A stretch of 9,610 nucleotides of DNA from Candidatus Hodarchaeota archaeon (GTDB taxonomy: Archaea > Asgardarchaeota > Heimdallarchaeia > Hodarchaeales > YT1-057), in contig JAEOTI010000088.1 in the NCBI GenBank assembly GCA_016839955.1, positions 1 through 9,610 on the forward strand, written 5' to 3'. Every line of letters starts with the position of its first letter. Within the stretch, counting starts at the first letter, position 1. A program made the position numbers and the translations under genes. This document shows, in pieces, positions 1-5,750 of this stretch. The notes under the pieces are model-generated. The model was given only the letters and a program-made list of their open reading frames with translations, had not been told where the DNA came from and did no database searches.

Positions 1-517
1 CATCATAATAAACTAAGGTTGATTGTTGTTTAGCTGCGATATAAGCCCCAAAGAGAGGTTCGAGGTTTAGGTTAAATTCTGAAGAGACAGCTTCAGCAAT
101 AGTATTTCCATGTGAAATTGCGTTGGCGTAACTCTCACCTTCAAACACTAAGAACAGTGTAGCACCGTCTCGAAACTCCCACACTGGACCTATCCAATAA
201 CGATCCCAATCATCCTGCTCACTGACTACAAAAACGAACGTTATAAGATTGTTAAATTCAGTAGCCGACAGATCATAAGGTACAGTAACAGTTCCACCAA
301 AGAAGCCAACTTGGGTAATAATTGCGTCCCCTTCACCAGCCATCATTTCAACATGTTCATGGAAAAAGCCAGTGGGTAGAGTTGTATCTTGCGCTCCTAG
401 TAATTCACTTCGATCCTTGAGAAACAAGTTGCTGGCATCTCCTGAAGCCACAGAAGAAACCATGATCAATGTAGCTAGGAGTACCATCCCAAATCTTGTA
501 GATTTTGTAAATTTCAA
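1..517 (-). CDS. Exported protein of unknown function, N-terminal part (runs off left edge)
   Basis: An open frame of 172 codons reads leftward out of the window, so the 3' end is missing. I place the start at TTG 515-517 because a GGTGAG Shine-Dalgarno lies 8 nt upstream. The first residues then read MKFTKSTRFG followed by a hydrophobic stretch (about residues 11-24) and a small-residue SVAS|GDA site, a normal signal peptide with a basic n-region. The alternative start, ATG at 485-487 (codon 11), would remove the basic n-region and has no good ribosome site. The rest is soluble-looking, rich in Gly, aromatic and acidic residues (for example VGFFGGTVTVPYDL near residues 62-75 and IGPVWEFRDG near 100-109), and has no further membrane segment before the edge. 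I do not recognise the family. It is likely secreted or anchored outside the membrane. The same-strand regulator gene lies 186 bp upstream, so it probably has its own promoter. Confidence 0.72.
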   Translation of the reverse strand, partial: MKFTKSTRFGMVLLATLIMVSSVASGDASNLFLKDRSELLGAQDTTLPTGFFHEHVEMMAGEGDAIITQVGFFGGTVTVPYDLSATEFNNLITFVFVVSEQDDWDRYWIGPVWEFRDGATLFLVFEGESYANAISHGNTIAEAVSSEFNLNLEPLFGAYIAAKQQSTLVYYD

Positions 518-525
518 GATTTTTA

Positions 526-531
526 CTCACC
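526..531 (-). promoter_or_regulatory. Shine-Dalgarno GGTGAG that decides a TTG start
   Basis: On the minus strand GGTGAG sits 8 nt before TTG 515-517. It matches the archaeal anti-Shine-Dalgarno core (GGTGA), and it is the reason the TTG is preferred over the ATG ten codons further in. Confidence 0.6.
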
Positions 532-546
532 ATATTAATTTTTTTA

Positions 547-584
547 GAGAAATTTGGAAGAAAAATGGTATCTTCAAATTTCTC
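547..584. repeat. Inverted repeat (13-bp arms, 11-nt loop) in the leader or promoter of the exported-protein gene
   Basis: Plus-strand arms are GAGAAATTTGGAAG (547-560) and CTTCAAATTTCTC (572-584). They pair over 13 bp with a single bulged G and enclose an 11-nt loop, 561-571. The repeat lies between the upstream regulator gene and the Shine-Dalgarno of the exported-protein gene, ending 15 bp from that Shine-Dalgarno. A TATA-like stretch read on the minus strand (GCATAAATTC, about 588-600) would put the transcription start inside the repeat, which suits an operator. On the minus strand the loop carries TTTTTCTT, so it could also be part of a terminator for the gene at 704-1534. There is no U-run after either arm, so it is not a bacterial-type intrinsic terminator. 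Confidence 0.55.
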
Positions 585-703
585 AGGAAGAATTTATGCT
601 TATGAACGCCTAGTAACGCCAGGTTAAATGGAAATGCTTTCAAAAGACTAGAAACATGAGTTTCAACGACCCTAGAGACTGTCAATTTTTCATATCACCA
701 CCA

Positions 704-1534
704 TCATACAAATCCAATCACCAAACTACTGGTTGCAATAAGGATATACATGGTAACAATCCCTACTAAGAGGGCTTTTTCAATCTTAATCTCAAAAATC
801 ACTGAAAGAGCTTGTGTTAAGAGAATCAAAACCCAGAGTTGTAAAACTGTTGCCAAAATAGTTGTAAATTCCGGTTCATTAAACCCAATAATCTGAATAA
901 TGGGAAGTAATACTAAAGGAATCATAGAAAATGGAACAATTGCAAAAATGAGAACAATTTCCATCTCGTCACGTGGATGAGAAGTCATTATTTTCGATAC
1001 AACTGAAAGAATAACTGCAAGAGATATCCATCCTACAAATACAGAGACTATAGCAAATATAAGATCTAATGCTTCCTGATCAAAGAAAAAACCTATCATT
1101 TTGACTTCAGAATTAGCTAATAAATACCCAAAGATGAGAAATAACACAATAGCCTCTACTATAGTATGATAAGGAGAATTTTCAACTATTTGGAATAATC
1201 GTTTTGGAGCAATTACATTGATAACACGGATAATAGGTGTTGGTAAGGCTTGCTTACGAAATTCAGATATATCAAAATCCTCTTGAGTTGTAGTAAGTAC
1301 TCGATAAGCAAGCCATCCAGTATCGGTAAGACCCCATTGTTTTTCTGTATCTTGGACAACTAGATCTCCTAAAATCCGAAGATGATGATATAAAGTCCCA
1401 GTTTGACATGCTAGTTCTTGTTGTAGTTCAGTAAAACCTGCAGGGGCATCTGCTAGAAATATCAACAATTTTCGTCGAAATTCGTGTGCGAGAGCTTTAA
1501 AGACTGCAGTAGTCATCGTTTCTTCAGTAGTCAT
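704..1534 (-). CDS. Membrane-anchored ArsR-like winged-helix regulator with C-terminal Yip1-like five-helix domain
   Basis: A 276-residue protein. Residues 10-80 form an ArsR-like winged helix: VFKALAHEFRRKLL is helix 1, TGTLYHHLRIL (45-55) the recognition helix, and WGLTDTGWLAY the wing and following helix. After a linker (81-120) come five predicted membrane helices at about 123-140, 156-181, 191-216, 224-247 and 254-275. The pattern of the last three (polar loop SHPRDEME, then a helix with Pro near its middle, a long helix with Trp, and a final helix after EKALL) resembles the Yip1 family; that assignment is by eye. It probably binds DNA from the membrane and senses a membrane or envelope signal. 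It is divergent from an ABC-2 exporter operon, its most likely target together with its own promoter. ATG codons at 1534 and 1516 are both possible starts because of an 18-bp duplication; neither has a Shine-Dalgarno, so translation may be leaderless. Confidence 0.85.
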   Translation of the reverse strand: MTTEETMTTAVFKALAHEFRRKLLIFLADAPAGFTELQQELACQTGTLYHHLRILGDLVVQDTEKQWGLTDTGWLAYRVLTTTQEDFDISEFRKQALPTPIIRVINVIAPKRLFQIVENSPYHTIVEAIVLFLIFGYLLANSEVKMIGFFFDQEALDLIFAIVSVFVGWISLAVILSVVSKIMTSHPRDEMEIVLIFAIVPFSMIPLVLLPIIQIIGFNEPEFTTILATVLQLWVLILLTQALSVIFEIKIEKALLVGIVTMYILIATSSLVIGFV

Positions 1535-1541
1535 CGTTTCT
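1507..1541. repeat. 18-bp tandem duplication covering the regulator's start codon
   Basis: CAGTAGTCATCGTTTCT occurs perfectly at 1507-1523 and again at 1525-1541, a period of 18 bp. Read on the minus strand this duplicates AGAAACGATGACTACTG, so the gene has two in-frame ATG codons (1534 and 1516) in near-identical surroundings, and the protein begins MTTEET-MTTA. Confidence 0.9.
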
Positions 1542-1674
1542 GACTCGCACGTCTATTTTTTGTTTGGCCTTATTGTATTGCCCAAAAGCGTATTTTAATG
1601 AAAGACTAATAATTTCTTCAAAGATTGAACAAATAGCATATCTCTTGTGTTAATAAAAGTTGATAGAGTATTTT

Positions 1675-1716
1675 CATAAATATGGTTTATCAAATGGGTC
1701 AAAAAGAGTGAGGTGA
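1675..1716 (+). promoter_or_regulatory. Candidate TATA box and Shine-Dalgarno of the ABC-2 exporter operon
   Basis: CATAAATATGG (1675-1685) is a TATA-like box; the expected start about 25 nt further is near 1705. It is followed by a strong Shine-Dalgarno GAGGTGA (1710-1716), 6 nt before ATG 1723. The Shine-Dalgarno is clear; the TATA box is a judgement by eye in AT-rich DNA. The box overlaps an imperfect palindrome (ATAAA-TATGG-TTTAT, 1676-1690), and another, TTCAA-AGA-TTGAA, lies at 1617-1629; either could be an operator for the divergent regulator. Confidence 0.5.
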
Positions 1717-1722
1717 AGATGA

Positions 1723-2631
1723 ATGTCAAACGAAATAAAAATCCGAATTGAGAACCTCACGAAATATTATGGTTCAACACGAGGTATAGAAGGCTTAACT
1801 TTAGAAATTAAAGGTGGAGAAATCTTCGGGTTCCTTGGAGAAAATGGATCAGGGAAAACCACTACTATTCGCTGCATGATGAATATTCTACTACCCACCA
1901 AAGGTGAAATATACATTAATGGTGGGATGGTTAGCAGAAAAAACCCTCAACTACGAGAAAAGATAGGTTATATACCGGGTGAAGTTCTTCTTCCTGAAAA
2001 TTATACGGTAAAAGAATTTCTTAGTTATATAGGTAGTATGCGAAAACAACCGTCTATAAAATTATCTTCTCTTATAGAACGATTTAATTTACCTCTGAAA
2101 AAGAAGATTGGAGATCTTTCTAAAGGGAACAAACAAAAAGTTGGGATAATCCAGGCATTTATGCATGATCCTGAAGTTTTAATTCTGGATGAGCCCTCTT
2201 CTGGATTAGATCCTCTTTTACAACAAGAGTTCTATGAACTTGTTTTAGAAGAGAAAAAACGTGGTAAAACTATTTTTTTTAGTAGTCACAACTTAGATGA
2301 AGTCCAACGCATTTGTGACCGTGTTGGTATTCTAAAAGACGGTTTTTTAGTTAGTATTGAAGATATTGACAGTCTTAGTAAAAATGTTCCCCGAATACTT
2401 GAAGTACGATTAGGAAATAATGATAAAGAGTTACTCAAGATATTTGAAGACCGAGTTGTAGATATAATTGAAGATCGAGTTCGAATTTTGGTAAAACAGC
2501 AAGATTCGATCAAAAAAATACTTGAAAAACTAATACCACTTGATCCATCAGAGTTATCTTATCCTCCTGCCAGTCTCGAAGAATACTTCCTTCAGTTTTA
2601 TGGCCATAAAACGGAGGAAACTTCAAAATGA
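1723..2631 (+). CDS. ABC-2 type exporter ATP-binding subunit (CcmA/DrrA-like)
   Basis: A 302-residue cytoplasmic ATPase that should power the permease encoded next. Visible motifs: Walker A GENGSGKT (39-46), signature LSKGNKQK (132-139, a variant of LSGGQ usual in this class), Walker B VLILDEP (152-158, catalytic Glu157), D-loop SGLDP (160-164) and H-loop His189 in FFSSHNLDE. At the Q-loop the usual Gln is absent; the segment reads YIPGEV (83-88), as in many COG1131-type ATPases. About 85 residues follow the core (from ~215), the C-terminal extension common in DrrA-like exporter ATPases. A GAGGTGA ribosome site 6 nt upstream fixes the start. Its stop overlaps the permease start (ATGA), so the two are translationally coupled. 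The substrate cannot be read from the sequence; relatives export antibiotics, lipids or peptides. Confidence 0.95.
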   Translation: MSNEIKIRIENLTKYYGSTRGIEGLTLEIKGGEIFGFLGENGSGKTTTIRCMMNILLPTKGEIYINGGMVSRKNPQLREKIGYIPGEVLLPENYTVKEFLSYIGSMRKQPSIKLSSLIERFNLPLKKKIGDLSKGNKQKVGIIQAFMHDPEVLILDEPSSGLDPLLQQEFYELVLEEKKRGKTIFFSSHNLDEVQRICDRVGILKDGFLVSIEDIDSLSKNVPRILEVRLGNNDKELLKIFEDRVVDIIEDRVRILVKQQDSIKKILEKLIPLDPSELSYPPASLEEYFLQFYGHKTEETSK

Positions 2632-4331
2632 AGGTCATTTCTCGGTATTATCTTCATTTACGGAGATATTATTTACTAGTTTTAATCCCTGCACTTTTTT
2701 TTGGTTTAATGTTTCTCTCCATCATGGTTTTGTATCCTGGTGAGGAAACGTTAGAATCTTATATCTCATTATCGGAAGAAGGAACATTTAAAGCAGTTTT
2801 AGGGACATTAGATGTTGAAAATCCAGGCTTTTTCTTCTGGGTGACACTTTATTCTTCGATGATGCTTGTTATGTATATTCCAATAGCAGGGATCTTTTTG
2901 GGAGGAAATATTCTTCCTTTAAAAGAAAAGGAAGGTAAGGAAATTATTTTTACTACTCCTCAATCTGTCCGAAATCACTTTCTTGAAAACTCTTTACTCA
3001 CTTTTGTCCTCTTATGGGCAATTGTTATCCCTGCGTATCTTATAACGGTAGTTTCAATCTATGTTTACGATGCGATGGACACATTAGAGAATGTTACCAT
3101 TGGTTTTGTAATTGCTATTTTTCTTTCCACAGTTTTTGTTTACCTTACGGCTTTTGGAAGTACATTAACCTTTTCAAAGAATACAGGTTATCTCTTGGGT
3201 GGTGGTTTCCTTATTTTTTCTTTTATAGGGCAAATGTTGGCAAATAGCCAAGAAAATGATTTTTATGGTGAACTTAGCCTTTTTTATCGTGCAAAAGGTT
3301 TCCAAAATAGTTTCAAAGGGGTATGGGACTTAGAATTTTTTGCACTCTGCTGTTTGTTGTCTTTTTTACTTATTATGGGATCATTTCTAATTCTTTCTTC
3401 ATCAGATTACGTTGCAAAAGACCTTCCCATTTTTAGAGATTCTCCTGATTCAGAAAAAACAATGAAAGGACAAGGATTAATCCGAAAAATTACAAACAAT
3501 GTACAAAAACCTGTTCAAACGGTTCTCGGAAAAATAGGCTGGCGTTATCCTGCAATTCGTGATCAATTTCATTCAAATGCTTTGATCTTCGCTGCATGTG
3601 CACTTTTCACGACTTTTATTACAGTGATTGTAGTCTTAAACTATCCTGGTGAAGCTGATACGGAAGAATTAGTCTCAGGTTTTCAACATCCAATTTTTAC
3701 AGCATCGATGTTTGGACGTGATCTCCACGGTGATTTGGAAAGTTTTCTTTCTTATGAAATCTTTGCATTTGGTTGGACATTCTTTGGAATATTCCTGCTT
3801 ATTGCTGTCAATAATTTAATCAATCGAGACTACAAACAATACGCTGATATTACCTGGCAGCTACCTCGTACTCCCTCCGAGGTTATATTCAAGAGAACAA
3901 TTGCTGCAGTGATTTATTATGGTCTCATTTTTGCTTTGAACCTCATTGGTCTGGTTATAGCTCTTCTAATAATGAATTATGAGGTGAACATGACTAATGT
4001 TATCCTAGCATTTGTTTTAGCTGCATGGGCTTATTGTATTATTATGGTGTTCTTTATTGCAGTATCACTTATTCCTTCCTTTAAACACACTCAAAAAGTC
4101 CTATTCGTAGGATATGGCTTAGCAGTCCTAATTCTCTTTGTGGCTTTTATGTTAGACGCATCGTGGTTACGGTACTTGAGCCCATTCGGCTATTTTGACA
4201 TTGTAGGTGTTCTTCTCGGAGATATCGAAGCATCGACTGTTTTAATTGAAGGGTTAATTTTCACAACAATTGCCATTGCTTTTTATATTATCATTCTCCG
4301 AGTGAGACTACCAACAAAAGACCTGGTATAA
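2628..4331 (+). CDS. ABC-2 type exporter permease with internally duplicated membrane domain
   Basis: A 567-residue polytopic protein, about twice the size of a single six-helix ABC-2 permease. Predicted helices lie near 15-36, 73-94, 118-146, 156-176, 185-203 and 236-256 in the first half, and 317-337, 373-396, 423-449, 456-480, 490-509 and 537-557 in the second. A soluble linker lies at about 260-310. The halves share their layout: first helix, YPGE motif (36-39 and 339-342), extracytoplasmic loop, second helix, charged loop (KEKEGKEIIFTTPQSV near 99-114; NRDYKQYADITWQLPRTPSE near 399-418), third helix. This matches the large permeases of COG3559/TnrB type, in which one polypeptide gives both membrane halves, pairing with two copies of the upstream ATPase. 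It overlaps the ATPase gene by 4 bp. The likely role is export of a hydrophobic or amphipathic compound; the substrate is unknown. Confidence 0.92.
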   Translation: MKVISRYYLHLRRYYLLVLIPALFFGLMFLSIMVLYPGEETLESYISLSEEGTFKAVLGTLDVENPGFFFWVTLYSSMMLVMYIPIAGIFLGGNILPLKEKEGKEIIFTTPQSVRNHFLENSLLTFVLLWAIVIPAYLITVVSIYVYDAMDTLENVTIGFVIAIFLSTVFVYLTAFGSTLTFSKNTGYLLGGGFLIFSFIGQMLANSQENDFYGELSLFYRAKGFQNSFKGVWDLEFFALCCLLSFLLIMGSFLILSSSDYVAKDLPIFRDSPDSEKTMKGQGLIRKITNNVQKPVQTVLGKIGWRYPAIRDQFHSNALIFAACALFTTFITVIVVLNYPGEADTEELVSGFQHPIFTASMFGRDLHGDLESFLSYEIFAFGWTFFGIFLLIAVNNLINRDYKQYADITWQLPRTPSEVIFKRTIAAVIYYGLIFALNLIGLVIALLIMNYEVNMTNVILAFVLAAWAYCIIMVFFIAVSLIPSFKHTQKVLFVGYGLAVLILFVAFMLDASWLRYLSPFGYFDIVGVLLGDIEASTVLIEGLIFTTIAIAFYIIILRVRLPTKDLV

Positions 4332-4346
4332 CTAAACCAGCATTCA

Positions 4347-4353
4347 TTTTTTT
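4347..4353 (+). terminator. Possible T-tract terminator after the ABC-2 operon
   Basis: A run of seven T starts 15 bp after the permease stop (TTCATTTTTTTATC), with no hairpin before it, as expected for archaeal T-tract termination. It lies in the 20-bp gap to the convergent DUF3788 gene and reaches that gene's stop codon. Confidence 0.45.
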
Positions 4354-4798
4354 ATCTTAGAAGATTAGGTTTTCGTTTTATTTGAATTAATTTCTTGATA
4401 TCGCTAGTTTTGTCAATCTCAGTCAATCTAATCCATAACCAACGACCATCATGTAATTGATTTGATCCCTCAAGTAATCTACGAGTTTCAGAGCTCAAAT
4501 CGTCACGAATATCAAGCGCTTTCTCCGCTTCTTTTTTTCCAAGGGTTACTAAAACTGTGAAGCTTCCTTTTTCAGGAAAAAATGAACAGAGAGTCTTGCC
4601 ACTCTTCCGGTAGCGGACAGTCCAACCATATTTAGCACCATAAAAGACGATCTCTGGAGTAAAATCATAATTGTCCTCGACAAATTGTTTTAATTCTAAC
4701 CATGCTTCTTTGTGTTCAGTTCCAATATATTTCTTAATTGATTCGTCTGTGGGTTTCTGTTCTTTGTCAAATATCCTTTCAAATCGTGATTCCATCAT
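4352..4798 (-). CDS. DUF3788 family protein
   Basis: A 148-residue soluble protein with no signal peptide or membrane segment. It carries the hallmarks I associate with DUF3788: an N-terminal helix around W33, YGAKYGW (53-59), RYRKSGKTL (62-70), FPEKGSF (74-80), LGKKEAEKA (86-94), HDGRWLWI (116-123) and a terminal IKRKP (140-144). The length is normal for the family, whose biochemical function is unknown; small-molecule binding is a guess from the conserved aromatic and Lys/Arg residues. The gene stands alone, convergent with the ABC-2 permease and divergent from the winged-helix/cyclin-like gene. Two adjacent ATG codons (4798 and 4795) are possible starts. A weak GTAGGT lies upstream, and AGGT is 8 nt from the second ATG, which may be the better one. 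Confidence 0.85.
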   Translation of the reverse strand: MMESRFERIFDKEQKPTDESIKKYIGTEHKEAWLELKQFVEDNYDFTPEIVFYGAKYGWTVRYRKSGKTLCSFFPEKGSFTVLVTLGKKEAEKALDIRDDLSSETRRLLEGSNQLHDGRWLWIRLTEIDKTSDIKKLIQIKRKPNLLR

Positions 4799-4843
4799 TT
4801 TGTACCTACTTTAAACTCCATTTAACAAGATTATTCTTATTTT

Positions 4844-4850
4844 CTATATT
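4844..4850 (-). promoter_or_regulatory. Candidate TATA box for the DUF3788 gene
   Basis: On the minus strand AATATAG is followed by a purine-rich stretch. It would place transcription start near 4820, leaving a leader of about 20 nt with a weak AGGT ribosome site. The call is by eye in AT-rich DNA and is uncertain. Confidence 0.3.
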
Positions 4851-4970
4851 CGTTATGAATTTATGTCAAATCAACAATTGTCTTCGAGATTAAAATAGTA
4901 TTTTTCTTCCAGATTAAGAATGTTTATTAATTAGTGAAATTCATATCATTAGTTGAAACTTAATTCGAAT

Positions 4971-4999
4971 GTTCTCAAAATCTATTTCGGCATGAGAAC
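4971..4999. repeat. Short inverted repeat just upstream of the winged-helix/cyclin-like gene
   Basis: GTTCTCA (4971-4977) pairs with TGAGAAC (4993-4999) across a 15-nt spacer, ending 12 bp before the GTG start at 5012. With 7-bp arms it may be an operator or weak leader hairpin, and chance is not excluded. A TATA-like TTTATTAATTA at about 4922-4932 would start transcription upstream of it. Confidence 0.3.
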
Positions 5000-5011
5000 T
5001 ATTCTGGATTA

Positions 5012-5743
5012 GTGAAAGGCCCAACAAGAGTTAATTCTGAAGGGAAGAGCGAGCTAGTCAAAGTGATGGCAAAAAATTTAACAGAAACGGACGCTATAAT
5101 GCTGGAACAACTAGGTTACCAAGAACATATAGTCCAATCTGTACTCGAGTTTCTTCAGACCAATCCAGGTCAATTTTTTACTTTGAAAGACATTTCTAAA
5201 CGACTAATGATCCAAGAATCACAGTTGGACGATCTCATTCAAAAATTAGTTATTCGAAAGTATGTCTTATCAACAAAAGGCACAAAGAATATCGTACCAA
5301 TCCAATATTATTGGAGTGAAGAGGATCCCTTTTCTTCTCCAAATGAACCATTTATTCCGTCTATAACCATTCGAACAACCCTTGAAGCAATAGTATTTGA
5401 CAAAGGTTTCTTTTTACATTTTTCAAAGAAATATCAATCGATGTTATCAGATTTTAAATGGCCAGTGGCTCCCACTCTCTTCCTTTATACAGCAGACACC
5501 TTCCAGATCCCAAAAGAGGTTGTAGATTTTGGTTTAACTAGTTGGTCTGATATTGAACCAAGTTTGTTGAAGAGGAACCGAATCTCAACAGGAAGCATCA
5601 TTCCATTAGCTATTGGTCTGTTCTTTTATGTAATTCAAAAGAAAGGAATTTCTATTGGAAATCGTGACATCTCCCGAATCACCGGTGTAAATTCTGACAG
5701 ATTCAAATATTATGCCACAAGAATAAGTGCGTTGCATAGTTAA
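5012..5743 (+). CDS. Winged-helix protein with C-terminal TFIIB-like cyclin-fold domain (putative transcription factor)
   Basis: A 243-residue soluble protein. Residues about 37-101 look like a winged helix: helix 1 HIVQSVLEFLQTNP, helix 2 TLKDISKRLM, recognition helix ESQLDDLIQKLVIRKYV, and a wing ending QYYW. After a linker, residues about 153-240 follow the order of a TFIIB cyclin repeat: a helix leading to FQIPKEVVDFG (164-174), LLKRNRISTGSI (185-196, where TFIIB has a basic/Arg-Ser turn), a helix PLAIGLFFYVIQKKG (198-212), then RDISRITGVNSDRFKYYATRI (218-238), the eIA-tgVs-xxi-yk pattern. No Zn-ribbon or B-reader cysteines are present, so this is not a normal TFB. It may be a specialised regulator that contacts the basal machinery or DNA. 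The domain calls are by eye. The start is uncertain: GTG 5012 lacks a Shine-Dalgarno, and ATG 5066 (codon 19), just before the structured part, is a good alternative. It converges on the TPR gene with a 7-bp gap. Confidence 0.7.
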   Translation: MKGPTRVNSEGKSELVKVMAKNLTETDAIMLEQLGYQEHIVQSVLEFLQTNPGQFFTLKDISKRLMIQESQLDDLIQKLVIRKYVLSTKGTKNIVPIQYYWSEEDPFSSPNEPFIPSITIRTTLEAIVFDKGFFLHFSKKYQSMLSDFKWPVAPTLFLYTADTFQIPKEVVDFGLTSWSDIEPSLLKRNRISTGSIIPLAIGLFFYVIQKKGISIGNRDISRITGVNSDRFKYYATRISALHS

Positions 5744-5750
5744 AATTCAA

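Noticed and set aside
547..584. Rho-independent-type terminator
   Set aside because: Neither strand has a U-run directly after the hairpin; the minus strand continues with an A-rich stretch.
372..605. 77-codon plus-strand open frame overlapping the exported-protein gene
   Set aside because: It is antisense to a coding frame with a clear signal peptide, has a composition unlike a folded protein, and lacks a ribosome site.
518..703. Small gene or RNA in the 186-bp gap
   Set aside because: No frame with a ribosome site and reasonable composition was seen; the only structure is the inverted repeat, already listed.
1719..1721. ATG four bases before the ABC-2 ATPase start
   Set aside because: It is out of frame with the ATPase and meets a stop after about ten codons.
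2286..2513. Minus-strand open frame inside the ABC-2 ATPase gene
   Set aside because: The Ser/Arg/Thr-rich product is typical of antisense reading, and the ATPase frame is certain.
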